A stretch of DNA of 51,017 nt, taken from positions 1 to 51,017 of the forward strand of contig DATLAJ010000063.1 in NCBI GenBank assembly GCA_035527515.1, given 5' to 3'. Below the pieces are notes generated by a model. The model searched no databases and had not been told where the DNA came from. It saw only the letters and a list, made by a program, of their open reading frames with translations. This stretch comes from a bacterium (GTDB lineage Bacteria; B130-G9). Each line of letters starts with the position of its first letter. The stretch's first letter is position 1. Both the position numbers and the translations under genes were made by a program. Of this stretch, positions 8,476 through 17,484 are shown one piece after another.

Positions 8476-9435
8476 ATGAAGGCACTGGTAACCGGGGGCG
8501 CGGGATTCATAGGGTCGCACCTTTGCGATGCGTTGCTTGCTCGAGGCGACCATGTTATTGCGATAGATAACCTTTCCACGGGCTCGATCGAGAATGTGAG
8601 CCACTTAGACGGCAATAAGCGGTTCAAGCTCGTTATCGACACGATCATGGACGCCGCGCTGCTGGTGGACCTTGTGAGCAAGGTCGATGTAGTGTTTCAT
8701 CTTGCAGCGTCGGTCGGCGTCAAGTATGTAATCGACAACCCGCTGAGATCGATTCAGATCAACATCAAGGGAACGGAGAACGTTTTGGCGGCAGCCAATC
8801 GGCGCAAATGCAAGGTGCTGCTGGCCTCGACTTCGGAGATATACGGCAAGAATCAGGAGAGCCCGCTCTGCGAGGGTGCGGACAGAGTCCTCGGTTCAAC
8901 AACGATCTCACGGTGGTCATATTCCGCCTCGAAGGCGGTTGACGAGTTCCTGGCACTTGCGTATCACCGGGAGAAGCAGCTTCCGGTCGTGATCGTGCGG
9001 CTCTTCAACACGTGCGGGCCCCGTCAGACTGGGCAATATGGGATGGTGATACCTCGTTTCATCAAGCAAGCGCTCTTGGGCCATGACGTTACCGTCTATG
9101 GGGATGGCTCCCAGACGCGATGCTTCTGCTACGTTGGCGACACAGTGTCCGGCCTGCTCAAGCTCTGCGACGAGCCTAGGGCAGTGGGGGATGTGTTCAA
9201 CCTTGGCAACGATAAGGAGATCAGCATACACGAGCTTGCGAAGCTGATTATCTCGCTGACCAAGAGCGAATCGAAGATAGAGTTTGTGCCTTATGAACAT
9301 GCTTACGAGAGGGGGTTTGAGGACATCGAGCGCGGCAAGCCGGCGCTTGTTAAGGTTCACGATTTGGTGGGCTACGAGCCGGAGGTTGACCTCGAGGAGG
9401 CGCTGAGGAGGACAATAGAGTTCTTCAGGGAATAG
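8476..9435 (+). CDS. NAD-dependent epimerase/dehydratase (nucleotide-sugar modifying, extended SDR)
   Basis: A 319-residue extended short-chain dehydrogenase. The N-terminal VTGGAGFIGSHL is the NAD-binding glycine-rich loop, IDNLSTG follows as the adenosine-ribose binding strand, STSEIYG carries the catalytic Ser/Thr region and YSASKAVDEF is the YxxxK catalytic pair. PRQTGQYGMVIPRFI and YGDGSQTRCFCYVGD are the sugar-nucleotide binding segments typical of GalE, UDP-glucuronate decarboxylase and related enzymes. The exact substrate cannot be assigned. It sits 22 bases after the secreted propeller protein and just before a WecA-type transferase, so a role in surface polysaccharide precursor supply is likely. 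Confidence 0.85.
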   Translation: MKALVTGGAGFIGSHLCDALLARGDHVIAIDNLSTGSIENVSHLDGNKRFKLVIDTIMDAALLVDLVSKVDVVFHLAASVGVKYVIDNPLRSIQINIKGTENVLAAANRRKCKVLLASTSEIYGKNQESPLCEGADRVLGSTTISRWSYSASKAVDEFLALAYHREKQLPVVIVRLFNTCGPRQTGQYGMVIPRFIKQALLGHDVTVYGDGSQTRCFCYVGDTVSGLLKLCDEPRAVGDVFNLGNDKEISIHELAKLIISLTKSESKIEFVPYEHAYERGFEDIERGKPALVKVHDLVGYEPEVDLEEALRRTIEFFRE

Positions 9436-9506
9436 CGTCTCACAAAGAAACTTCGCCCTCGTTTGGTCGGGAGCGCTTCCACAACTGCATTGATGGACAT
9501 TAGGCA

Positions 9507-10586
9507 ATGGACAGTATAGTCGGCCCAAAGGGGCTGATCCTTTTCCAGGCGGGCATCCTTGTATTGGGGATACTTCTCTCCCTGATTCTGACGCCGGTAT
9601 GCAGGTGGATGGCGTTGCGGTTTGGCGTGCTGGACCACCCTGGCACGAGAAAGGTTCACAAGGAGTCGAAGCCGCTCTTGGGTGGGCTTGCGATTCTTTT
9701 GTCCTTCGACATTGTTCTGTTTGTTCTGTGGCTATTTGGCTACGTTGAGCCGGGGCATTCGTTGCAGGTGTTGTCGATCGCGGCCGGCGGTCTTGTGATA
9801 ATGACCGTTGGGTTGATCGACGACATCAGGCCTATCAAGGCACGGGTGAAGCTGCTAATGCAGATTGCGGTCAGCGTGGTGGCTGCGGTGATTATCATTT
9901 GGGGGGACATCAGGCTGTCGATCTACGTTTTGGACGCGAACGACGTGCTGGCTTTTGTGGTAACGGTTGTCTGGGTAGTGGGCATAACCAACTCCTTCAA
10001 CCTGCTAGACAACATGGACGGGCTTTCGGCCGGCGTAAGCGTGATCGCCGCAATATCATTTGCGGTGATCGGAGTGATGCAGCGTGAGCTGACGGTGTCG
10101 ATTCTTTCGCTTGCTATTGGCGGGAGCTGTCTTGGGTTTCTTCGGTACAACCTGCATCCGTCGAGGATATTCATGGGCGACGCTGGGAGCATGTTTGTGG
10201 GGTTCACACTGGCGTCGGTAGCAGTGTTGGGCGTCTATACTAGGATTACCGATGTCCCGCGGCTCGCGGTGATGACGCCGGTTCTGGTGCTCGCTGTGCC
10301 GATCTTTGACACGGCATCGGTTGTTTGGATACGCTGGCGGGGCCATCGGCCGATATTCGTTGGGGATAAGAATCACTTCTCGCACCGCCTCGTCTCGTTC
10401 GGGATGAGCCAATCCAAGTCTGTGTTTTTCATCTATCTGGTCGCCGGCCTCATGGGCCTTATGGGTATCTTGGTTTCGACTTTGAAGATAGAGCAGGCGG
10501 TGTTTCTGTTCCTTTACGCCGCCGCAACGTTCGTCATAATCGGCATATTGCTTAGCGTGAGGCGCTCGGACACACGACAAACGTGA
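9507..10586 (+). CDS. MraY/WecA-family undecaprenyl-phosphate sugar-1-phosphate transferase
   Basis: A 359-residue integral membrane protein with about ten hydrophobic segments. It transfers a sugar-1-phosphate (often GlcNAc-1-P) from a UDP-sugar to undecaprenyl phosphate, starting synthesis of a surface glycan. Family motifs are present: VGLIDDIRPIKA with the acidic pair, NSFNLLDNMDGLSAG, FMGDAGSMFVGF, and HRPIFVGDKNHFSHRL, the cytoplasmic His-rich loop typical of WecA/TagO rather than MraY. Length fits the family. It lies downstream of the epimerase in the same direction. Confidence 0.88.
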   Translation: MDSIVGPKGLILFQAGILVLGILLSLILTPVCRWMALRFGVLDHPGTRKVHKESKPLLGGLAILLSFDIVLFVLWLFGYVEPGHSLQVLSIAAGGLVIMTVGLIDDIRPIKARVKLLMQIAVSVVAAVIIIWGDIRLSIYVLDANDVLAFVVTVVWVVGITNSFNLLDNMDGLSAGVSVIAAISFAVIGVMQRELTVSILSLAIGGSCLGFLRYNLHPSRIFMGDAGSMFVGFTLASVAVLGVYTRITDVPRLAVMTPVLVLAVPIFDTASVVWIRWRGHRPIFVGDKNHFSHRLVSFGMSQSKSVFFIYLVAGLMGLMGILVSTLKIEQAVFLFLYAAATFVIIGILLSVRRSDTRQT

Positions 10587-10690
10587 TTAAAGGGCTTTGA
10601 CTCTGGGCGATCAGAATGTCATCATTATCGGTGTTGTTTTATGGACGCTCAATTGGGAAACGGAGACTGTAATCGAGGAAGGAGTCCGCA

Positions 10691-11521
10691 TTGAAGTCAC
10701 TCAGTAAAGCCAAGGTGCTTAAACTCATCGTCACACGCCGCGGACTTGCTGGCCAGAACATGGCCCTGCTCGATCTATCCGGCGAGAACCTTTCACATCT
10801 CAATTTTGAGAAAGCGATATTCTCGGAGGCCACACTTACTGGTTCTAACCTGACAAGTTCTAACCTCAAAGGGGTAGATTTCACCGGCGCAGACCTTAAG
10901 AGCGTTGCTTTCCGGCTTGCCAACCTGAAGGAGGCGGTCTTGGCGGGCGCTAATGTGCTGGACGCTGATTTTTGGGGTGCGGACCTATCGGGAGCGGTGC
11001 TGACAGGCGTCCTGCGTATTCTTCAGGCCAAGTTCGATGGCGCTAACTTGAGCGAAGCTGACCTCTCTGGCCTTGACCTGAGGGGGGCAACGAACCTCAA
11101 CCAAGCGAGGTTGGATAGGGTCAATCTGTCCCAGGCGGTTTTGACAGGGGCAGTTCTCGAGAATGTTCCTATGACCGGGGCGAGCCTTCTCGGGGCAGAC
11201 CTAACGAAGGCCCGAATGATGCATGTCAAGCTGGGGTCGGCGGACCTTCAGGACGCGATCTTCAAGGATGCAGACCTTCAGAACGCTTACATGAACCGGA
11301 GCAACGCTAAGAACGCTGATTTCAGCGGGGCAGACCTGACGGGCGCTGACCTTCAGGATATGGACCTCACGGGTGCCAAGTTCGTGCGGGCAAACCTCAG
11401 CAGCGCCAACATGCGCAATACAAACCTCACCAACGCTGACATGCGAGGCGTCAATCTCGCCGGCACGGTTCTTTACGGGGCCAAGTGTGTCAACGTTCGA
11501 GGGGTAGTGATCAAGGAGTAA
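10691..11521 (+). CDS. Pentapeptide-repeat protein
   Basis: A 276-residue protein made almost wholly of pentapeptide repeats (A-D/N-L-x-x), for example FTGADLKSVA, ADLTGADLQD and ANLSSANMRNTNLTN, which fold into a right-handed quadrilateral beta-helix. There is no signal peptide, so it is probably cytoplasmic. Start is TTG with GAGGAAGGAG upstream. Known members include DNA-mimic gyrase protectors and many of unknown role; nothing here decides between them. It ends directly before an MshEN-domain gene (no more than 12 bases apart), suggesting co-expression. Confidence 0.85.
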   Translation: MKSLSKAKVLKLIVTRRGLAGQNMALLDLSGENLSHLNFEKAIFSEATLTGSNLTSSNLKGVDFTGADLKSVAFRLANLKEAVLAGANVLDADFWGADLSGAVLTGVLRILQAKFDGANLSEADLSGLDLRGATNLNQARLDRVNLSQAVLTGAVLENVPMTGASLLGADLTKARMMHVKLGSADLQDAIFKDADLQNAYMNRSNAKNADFSGADLTGADLQDMDLTGAKFVRANLSSANMRNTNLTNADMRGVNLAGTVLYGAKCVNVRGVVIKE

Positions 11522-11533
11522 TTGGGTCTTAGG

Positions 11534-12625
11534 ATGGTGAAGTGCGCGAATCCTGAGTGCAATCATCATCGCCCCACCGGTTTTCTGGAGTCTCTTTGGG
11601 CGAGCAGTGGCTTCGTTAGCGACGGCAGATGGTTTTGCTCAAATGCCTGCTATGAGAGGTTCGTAGAGCTCGGCAAGGAGGCCGAAGCGGAGGCCGAGGA
11701 AGAGGAGGCGCCGCTTGAGGACATGACCAACATGCGACTTGGGGATATCTTGGTCGCATACGGGATCGTTGGCAGCGAGGAGTTATCTTTGTGCCTCAAG
11801 GGGCAGGACCAATCGGACAAGCGGGTCGGCCAGCTGTTGGTCGAATCAGGACTTATTACGCGCGAGGCAGTCTTGGCGGCGCTGAGCAAGCAGAAGGGCA
11901 CGCCCTGGGTCGATGTTCTTATGCTCTCGTGCAAAAGTTCAGCGTTGGCGCTTCTCTCCGAGGAGGACGCCGAGCGTGGGCGGGCGCTGCCGTTCGATTT
12001 TACGGGTGAAGGTCAGGTTCTGCTGGCCACTCCGGACGCAGGGGACGCCGAGCGAGTAGCGGAGCTGGAGAAGAAGATCGGCCGTCCGGTGAAGGCTGTC
12101 TTTGCGCCCGAGGAGGACGTGGTGATAGCGGTCCGGCAAGCCTATTCGGGCGACCGGCTGCTCGACAAGGGGTCTAAGTTTTGGAAGCTTTCTCCGACGG
12201 ACAGGAGATTGGGCCAGATCATGCTTGTCGAGAAGATGATCACTGTCCCGCAGCTGGAGCAAGCGCTTGTGGAACAACAGAACGACCCATCGCGCATTGG
12301 ACAGATACTAGTGAGAATGGGGTTCATTACGGAGGAAGAGCTCGCAAGGGCGCTGGGGAAACAGTGGGGCTGCATGTGTGTTGACCTCTCGAGCTCGTCG
12401 ATACCGCCCAGAACGATAAACCTATTCTCCAAGGAGATTGCATACGAGTTTACGGTGTTGCCAGTCAAGTATTCAAACGGAGTGCTGGACGTTGCAACCG
12501 ATGATCCGACAGACCGCGCCAAATTAAGGAGGCTTGAGTCGCGAACCGAGCGGCGTGTGGAGCCGGTTGTCTGCGCAACGTCTCAACTGCTTTCGGCGCT
12601 TGAGAAATACTATGGTCCAAAATAG
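11534..12625 (+). CDS. MshEN-only protein with N-terminal zinc-finger-like segment
   Basis: About 363 residues. The first 40 contain CANPEC and CSNACYERF, which look like a small four-Cys metal site. An acidic Glu/Ala linker follows, then two MshEN (T2SSE N-terminal) domains. Each has the typical pattern, MRLGDILVAYGIV...KRVGQLLVESGLIT and RRLGQIMLVEKMI...SRIGQILVRMGFIT. Known: MshEN domains of GspE/PilB-type ATPases bind cyclic di-GMP through such RLGxxL and LGxxL motifs. No ATPase domain is present, so this is a stand-alone sensor or adaptor. The TTG at 11522 would be only three bases from AAGGAG, so I prefer the ATG at 11534. It follows the pentapeptide gene and precedes the MEMO gene. Confidence 0.75.
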   Translation: MVKCANPECNHHRPTGFLESLWASSGFVSDGRWFCSNACYERFVELGKEAEAEAEEEEAPLEDMTNMRLGDILVAYGIVGSEELSLCLKGQDQSDKRVGQLLVESGLITREAVLAALSKQKGTPWVDVLMLSCKSSALALLSEEDAERGRALPFDFTGEGQVLLATPDAGDAERVAELEKKIGRPVKAVFAPEEDVVIAVRQAYSGDRLLDKGSKFWKLSPTDRRLGQIMLVEKMITVPQLEQALVEQQNDPSRIGQILVRMGFITEEELARALGKQWGCMCVDLSSSSIPPRTINLFSKEIAYEFTVLPVKYSNGVLDVATDDPTDRAKLRRLESRTERRVEPVVCATSQLLSALEKYYGPK

Positions 12626-12637
12626 GTGGATTGAGCG

Positions 12638-13447
12638 ATGTCAATGATCAGAAGACCTGCCGTGGCTGGCCAGTTCTACGAGAGGACAGGCTCCGCCCTG
12701 CGAAAGCAAGTGGGGCTTTACGTTGAGGACGTCCCGCAAAAGGTTCGGGCGAAGGCAATCATGTGCCCCCACGCGGGCTACGTATGCTCGGGGCCGGTCG
12801 CTGGCAAGGTCTATTCCCGGATACCTAACTATGACACTTATGTTATTCTAGGCCCTAACCACAGTGGAGTTGGCGCCCCGGCAGCGGTCTTCGGCGAGGG
12901 CTCTTGGTCCATGCCAATGGGCGAGGTCCCGATCGACCAGGACCTCGCGAGCTCGATTATATCTCGCTCGAGCGTCGCACGCCTTGACGAGGCCGCTCAC
13001 CACTCTGAGCACTGCCTCGAGGTTCAGCTGCCATTCATTCAGTTCTTCAACAGCAGCTTCTCCATTGTCCCAATATGTCTCGGGCTTTATGATTTTAGAA
13101 GTGCCGATCTTTTGGGCAAGGAACTCGCAGACGTGATCAGAGCCTCGGGCAAGAGCGTCCTCATCGTCGCCAGCACAGACATGTCCCACTACATCCCCCA
13201 TGAAGTCGCGGTCAAGATGGACCATCTGGCGATCGACAGGGTCCTTGCGCTGGACGCCCAAGGTCTCTATGACGTAGTCATGTCCAATAATATCTCGATG
13301 TGCGGGGTGACCGCGACGGTTACAGCGCTCTCGGCCGCAAACGCGCTCGGCGCAAGTTCCGCCGCTTTAGTCTCATACCAGACGTCCGGCGAGACGTGCA
13401 GTAACAAGGCGCAGGTTGTTGGATACGCCGGCGTGATAATAACGTAG
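12638..13447 (+). CDS. MEMO1-family protein (AmmeMemoRadiSam system protein B)
   Basis: A 269-residue cytoplasmic protein with the MEMO signature: RRPAVAGQFYE at the N-terminus, PHAGYVCSGPVAG, VILGPNHSG, and later ASTDMSHYIP with the His and Asp that form a metal-binding cleft like that of LigB-type dioxygenases, ending near SCGVT-like MCGVTATVT. Biochemical function in bacteria is unsettled. The usual partners (AMMECR1 and a radical SAM protein) are not seen nearby. It starts 12 bases after the MshEN gene and leads into ruvX. Confidence 0.88.
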   Translation: MSMIRRPAVAGQFYERTGSALRKQVGLYVEDVPQKVRAKAIMCPHAGYVCSGPVAGKVYSRIPNYDTYVILGPNHSGVGAPAAVFGEGSWSMPMGEVPIDQDLASSIISRSSVARLDEAAHHSEHCLEVQLPFIQFFNSSFSIVPICLGLYDFRSADLLGKELADVIRASGKSVLIVASTDMSHYIPHEVAVKMDHLAIDRVLALDAQGLYDVVMSNNISMCGVTATVTALSAANALGASSAALVSYQTSGETCSNKAQVVGYAGVIIT

Positions 13448-13482
13448 CGACGCTTGTCGATTTCCCGGTGGGAGAAGATGAA

Positions 13483-13920
13483 TTGAGGGTGCTTGGACTT
13501 GACCTCGGCGAGCGCAGGATCGGTGTTGCTGTGAGCGATCCTTCATGTTCGATAGCACTTGCGCGCGAGACCCTGTTCGTGTCCAGTCAGAAGGAGGCTC
13601 TCAGTGAGATCGGGCGCCTATTTGAGGAGGGCGGGATCGACACGATCGTCATTGGACTTCCGTTGAATCTTGACGGGAGTGTCGGGCCGAGAGCAAAAAC
13701 AACGAAGGAGTTTGCTGATTTATTGAGGAATGAGCTTAACGTAACCGTCGAGTTCTGGGACGAGCGACTGACGACCAGAATCGCCAAGCGTGCCCTTCAC
13801 GATGCAGGGCGCACCGCGACGAGGCGGGACGGACGGCTGGACCAGATGAGCGCGGTTTTGATATTGCAGGGCTATTTGGACCGCCTGGCAACAACATCCA
13901 AGAGTCGTGAAGGGCCATAG
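13483..13920 (+). CDS. ruvX: Putative Holliday junction resolvase / pre-16S rRNA nuclease RuvX (YqgF)
   Basis: A 145-residue RNase H-fold protein. RVLGLDLGERRIGVAVSDP is the family's N-terminal hallmark with the first catalytic Asp. VIGLPLNLDGSVGPRA and EFWDERLTT supply the other conserved acidic positions, and LDQMSAVLILQGYL is the C-terminal Asp motif. In E. coli YqgF processes the 5' end of 16S rRNA. I chose the TTG at 13483 because GGAGAAG lies six bases upstream and the protein then starts MRVLGLDLG as in relatives; a GTG at 13468 would add five residues. It overlaps mltG by one base. Confidence 0.88.
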   Translation: MRVLGLDLGERRIGVAVSDPSCSIALARETLFVSSQKEALSEIGRLFEEGGIDTIVIGLPLNLDGSVGPRAKTTKEFADLLRNELNVTVEFWDERLTTRIAKRALHDAGRTATRRDGRLDQMSAVLILQGYLDRLATTSKSREGP

Positions 13921-14924
13921 TGGGGAGATTGTGGCGGGTTCTTTTCCTCCTTGTTTTGGCCGTGCTTCTTGTTGCCTCGGCGCCAGTGATTTACTTCAAG
14001 AATTACTTTGATAATCCAACTAACATGGCGAGTAAGCCGTTCCTAGTCAGAATCGAGCGAGGCATGTCAGTCAGGGATGTGGCTCGGGTCTTGACGTCGC
14101 AGGGAGTTATCAGAAGTGTGTTTGACTTCGCGCTTGTATGTCGGCTGATGGATGCGAGCATCCCGGCCGGTGAATATAGAATCCCTCCGCGGCTCAAGCC
14201 CAGGGAACTCATCCGAGCGTTTTGCCCTAGGAATATAGCCCTCCGTCGTGTGACGATTCCTGAGGGCTCAACACTGAAGGACATCGCGGCGATAGTCGAG
14301 AGTAGTTTGGGAATCTTGGAGTCGGACTTCCTTATGATTTGCAATGATGAGTCTTTCGCTGCACACTTAGGCATCAGGGCTAATGGTCTCGAAGGTTACC
14401 TGTATCCTGAAACCTACTATTTTGAGCCCGGAACAAGTGCGCAAAAGGTTGCCGAGCGCATGGTCAAGGAGTTTGAAAGCGTGATTGGGCAGAGTTATCA
14501 GAGTCGCATTGCCGAGCTAGGCTCGACGCTGCACGAGATTGTTACGATCGCCTCGTTAGTAGAAAAGGAGACGGCGTTGGAGCGGGAGAGGCCGTTGATC
14601 GCGGCCGTGCTCTACAATAGGTTGAGGCGAAACATGCCGCTGCAAATAGATGCGTCAGTGATTCATGGTCTTAGGGACTTTGACGGAAACCTGACGCGTG
14701 ATGACCTTAAGGCAGATACGCCATACAACACATACATAAGAAAGGGCTTGCCGCCGGGCCCGATATGTTCGCCCTCGAAGGCGTCCTTGCTGGCGGCGTT
14801 GTATCCGGGCGACGTAGGCTATCTTTATTTCGTTTCAATGAACAATGGTCAGCATAAGTTCTCAGCAACCATAGAGGAACACAATAGGGCAGTTTGGCGT
14901 TATCAGAAGGGGCGGCGGCGATGA
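13920..14924 (+). CDS. mltG: Endolytic murein transglycosylase MltG
   Basis: A 334-residue inner-membrane protein with one N-terminal membrane segment (LLVLAVLLVASAPVIYF), then a LysM-like region and the YceG catalytic domain. EIVTIASLVEKETALERERP carries the catalytic Glu in the family motif, followed by VLYNRLRRNMPLQIDASVIHGL and YNTYIRKGLPPGPICSPSKASL, both typical. Known role: cuts nascent glycan strands and sets their length. Start is GTG overlapping the ruvX stop. The ruvX-mltG pairing is common in bacteria. The next gene overlaps by four bases (ATGA). Confidence 0.9.
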   Translation: MGRLWRVLFLLVLAVLLVASAPVIYFKNYFDNPTNMASKPFLVRIERGMSVRDVARVLTSQGVIRSVFDFALVCRLMDASIPAGEYRIPPRLKPRELIRAFCPRNIALRRVTIPEGSTLKDIAAIVESSLGILESDFLMICNDESFAAHLGIRANGLEGYLYPETYYFEPGTSAQKVAERMVKEFESVIGQSYQSRIAELGSTLHEIVTIASLVEKETALERERPLIAAVLYNRLRRNMPLQIDASVIHGLRDFDGNLTRDDLKADTPYNTYIRKGLPPGPICSPSKASLLAALYPGDVGYLYFVSMNNGQHKFSATIEEHNRAVWRYQKGRRR

Positions 14925-15706
14925 GTTACCTCGAGGTGTCGCACGGCATGAAGAGCGATCTGGGTCGCGTGAGACGAGTTAATGAGGATAGCTACTTCGC
15001 GGACGACAAGATAGGTCTTTTTGTCGTTGCGGACGGGATGGGTGGCCACGCCGGTGGTGGGGTAGCCAGTAAGATCGCCGTCGATGCTCTTGTGGATTAC
15101 CTGGGTCATTATCTTCAGGACCCCGAAATCACGCCGCCTTATGGCCTTGCGATGGACCTCTCGGGGTCTGAGGACGTCTTGCGCGCGGCCATGATGATTG
15201 GCAATGCTAGGGTGTTTGAGCAGAGTAGGCAGGACAGATCGCTTGAGGGGATGGGCACAACCATGTCGGTCGCCTGGATTCGCGATCGGGAGCTTAACAT
15301 TGCTCACGTTGGCGACAGCCGGGTTTATCTTGTTCGTGATGGTTCGTTGAGGCTCTTGACACGGGACCACTCCTGGGTTTATGAGCAGTATCAGGAGGGC
15401 GTTTTGAGCCTCGAGGAGGCCAGACACCATCCAATGAAACATCTCGTCACCCGCTCTCTTGGCACGAAGAGCACAGTTCAGGCCGATGTCTCTCGAGTCC
15501 CTTTGCAGCACACCGATCTGATACTGCTTTGCACCGACGGGCTCACGAGCGTTCTGGACGACGATGCGATTCTCTCGACGGTCCTCGACCAGACGCTGCC
15601 GAGTCTCAACGACACATGCGACGTTCTGGTCGAGATGGCCAATCAGGCTGGCGGCTATGACAACACAACCATCGTGCTCGTCCGTGTGGAGGATACTGAT
15701 GTCTAG
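14921..15706 (+). CDS. PP2C-family serine/threonine protein phosphatase
   Basis: A 261-residue metal-dependent phosphatase. GRVRRVNEDSYFADD and VVADGMGGHAGGGVAS are the first metal-binding motifs (Asp, Asp-Gly), MGTTMSVAWI and IAHVGDSRVYLVRDG follow, then ILLCTDGLTSVLDDD and YDNTTIVLVRV with the remaining metal Asp residues. This matches the PrpC/Stp group that reverses Hanks-type kinase phosphorylation. No kinase gene is seen in the window. Start at ATG 14921 overlaps the mltG stop (ATGA), and its 3' end overlaps the next gene, so it belongs to a translationally coupled envelope operon. Confidence 0.9.
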   Translation: MSYLEVSHGMKSDLGRVRRVNEDSYFADDKIGLFVVADGMGGHAGGGVASKIAVDALVDYLGHYLQDPEITPPYGLAMDLSGSEDVLRAAMMIGNARVFEQSRQDRSLEGMGTTMSVAWIRDRELNIAHVGDSRVYLVRDGSLRLLTRDHSWVYEQYQEGVLSLEEARHHPMKHLVTRSLGTKSTVQADVSRVPLQHTDLILLCTDGLTSVLDDDAILSTVLDQTLPSLNDTCDVLVEMANQAGGYDNTTIVLVRVEDTDV

Positions 15707-17375
15707 TGCACTTGACCGGTGGTCGGGCACGGCCCATCTCAAGGCGACTTTACAGAGGGCGAAGTTGCGCCGCAGTTCACTCGTGCTTTTGGTCTGCGGC
15801 GCCGTTTTTGGTTCTCTGATTGGTTGCGCCAATAGAACAGACCTTGCCCGGGTGAGCTCGCCCGCGGTGATAGCCAGTGCTGAACCTCAGAACACTGCCT
15901 CGCAGCCCCCGAGGCAGCCCGAGGAGGTCTTCGCCATCACGCAGGAGTACTTCCAGAACACTTACCAGAAAACGGAGGGCTTCCTGCGTTGTGCTCGCAA
16001 TCTATACGACACTGGCCTTGTTCGAGAGGCCATGCCGTATCTTGATACCGCGCTATTGACGATTCTCGATTCGCAGATCGAGCTCGTGGAGTTCCCGAAG
16101 ATGGCCGAGCTCTACCAGCAGATATACGACCTCAACGCCAAGATACTGAAGTCCAACCCCCATGCCCTGGACATCTACCTCGACAACAGGTGGAGCCACT
16201 TCAATACTAAGAACTACACGGTGCCGATCGTCTTGAACAACTCGGTCAGGCACTTCATCGAGGAATACCAGACCGCAAGCCGGGCGTTTATCGAGAGAAC
16301 ATTGAGGCGCTCAGGGCGCTACATGCCCATGATCAAACAAGAGCTGCACAAGGCCGGGCTCCCGGAGGACTTGGCATACCTTGTCATAGTCGAGAGCGGA
16401 TTCAGCCCTTATGCAACCTCGTATGCTAGGGCCAGGGGGCTCTGGCAGTTCATGCCGAGCACTGGCCGCCGCTATGGCCTCAAGATGAACTACTGGGTTG
16501 ACGAGCGGTGTGATCCCGAGAAGTCGACAAGGGCCGCCATTGGTTACCTGAAGGACCTTTATGACGAGTTCGCGTCGTGGAAGCTCGTGCTTGCCTCATA
16601 CAACGGCGGCGAGGGTGCGGTCCGACAGGCTATCGAGCAGTGTGGCACGAGCGATTTTTGGGATGTTATGTCATCCGCCAGGATTCACCCCCAGACAAGG
16701 GAATACGTCCCTCGTTTCATGGCGGCCACGATCATTGCCAAGTATCCCGAGAAGTTTGGCTTCTACGTTGATTACGAGGACCCTGTTGAGTATGACGAGA
16801 TTACGATTCAAGGCTGGCTCGGCCTGAAAAAGGCAGCCGAGTGCGCCGGAACCACCTACAAGACCTTAAGGGCTCTGAACCCGGAACTGCGCCGGTGGTG
16901 CACGCCTCCAATATACTCAAGGTACAATCTAAAGATTCCCAAAGGCAGGAAGGACAAGTTCCTTGCGGCCTACAGAAAACTCCCCACGCAGGCGCACTCG
17001 AGGATACTTACGCACCGCATACGATCCGGCGAAACGCTCTCCAGCATCGCGAGGCGCTACGGCTCGAGCGTCAGGGCGATCAAGCAGGCCAACGGGATGC
17101 GGACATCGCGCATCCGGGCTGGCCGGAAGCTCTTGGTCCCTGTGCTTTCCAAGCGATCGAGCAAGCCGAGTAAACCAAGTGCAGCGAGGCTCAAATGGTC
17201 CGAAACTATCACCCACCGTGTGAAGTCGGGCAATACGCTCTTTGCGATCGCGCAGAAATATGGCTCTAGCGTCAGGGCGATCAAGCAGGCCAATGGCCTC
17301 AAGAGCAACAAGATCAGGCCAGGTCAGAAGCTCATCGTTCCGATACTCAAAAAAAACAAGTCAAAGAAGAAGTGA
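15699..17375 (+). CDS. MltD-like membrane-bound lytic transglycosylase with two LysM domains
   Basis: A 558-residue probable lipoprotein. The hydrophobic segment SLVLLVCGAVFGSLIGC ends in a lipobox LIGC with Cys near residue 43. The SLT domain at about 200-330 contains LAYLVIVESGFSPYATS with the catalytic Glu, and RGLWQFMPSTGRRYGL, the usual substrate-binding motif. Two LysM domains close the protein: THRIRSGETLSSIARRYGSS and THRVKSGNTLFAIAQKYGSS, each ending near KLLVP or KLIVP. It cleaves peptidoglycan glycan strands. Start at 15699 has GGAGG six bases upstream and overlaps the phosphatase gene by eight bases. Last gene of the ruvX-mltG-PP2C operon. Confidence 0.9.
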   Translation: MSSALDRWSGTAHLKATLQRAKLRRSSLVLLVCGAVFGSLIGCANRTDLARVSSPAVIASAEPQNTASQPPRQPEEVFAITQEYFQNTYQKTEGFLRCARNLYDTGLVREAMPYLDTALLTILDSQIELVEFPKMAELYQQIYDLNAKILKSNPHALDIYLDNRWSHFNTKNYTVPIVLNNSVRHFIEEYQTASRAFIERTLRRSGRYMPMIKQELHKAGLPEDLAYLVIVESGFSPYATSYARARGLWQFMPSTGRRYGLKMNYWVDERCDPEKSTRAAIGYLKDLYDEFASWKLVLASYNGGEGAVRQAIEQCGTSDFWDVMSSARIHPQTREYVPRFMAATIIAKYPEKFGFYVDYEDPVEYDEITIQGWLGLKKAAECAGTTYKTLRALNPELRRWCTPPIYSRYNLKIPKGRKDKFLAAYRKLPTQAHSRILTHRIRSGETLSSIARRYGSSVRAIKQANGMRTSRIRAGRKLLVPVLSKRSSKPSKPSAARLKWSETITHRVKSGNTLFAIAQKYGSSVRAIKQANGLKSNKIRPGQKLIVPILKKNKSKKK

Positions 17376-17484
17376 CGCTGGCGCATGATGGTGGCTCCTT
17401 CTGGGATTCAGTCCCTATGGCCTCGTCCGGTGTTTTGCTCAGATTCTGACGTTTCACAGTGATAACGAGAGTGAAGGAGGCTTG

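Noticed and set aside
14903-15832. 309-residue open frame on the - strand
   Set aside because: Antisense shadow of the PP2C phosphatase, whose motifs are all intact on the + strand.
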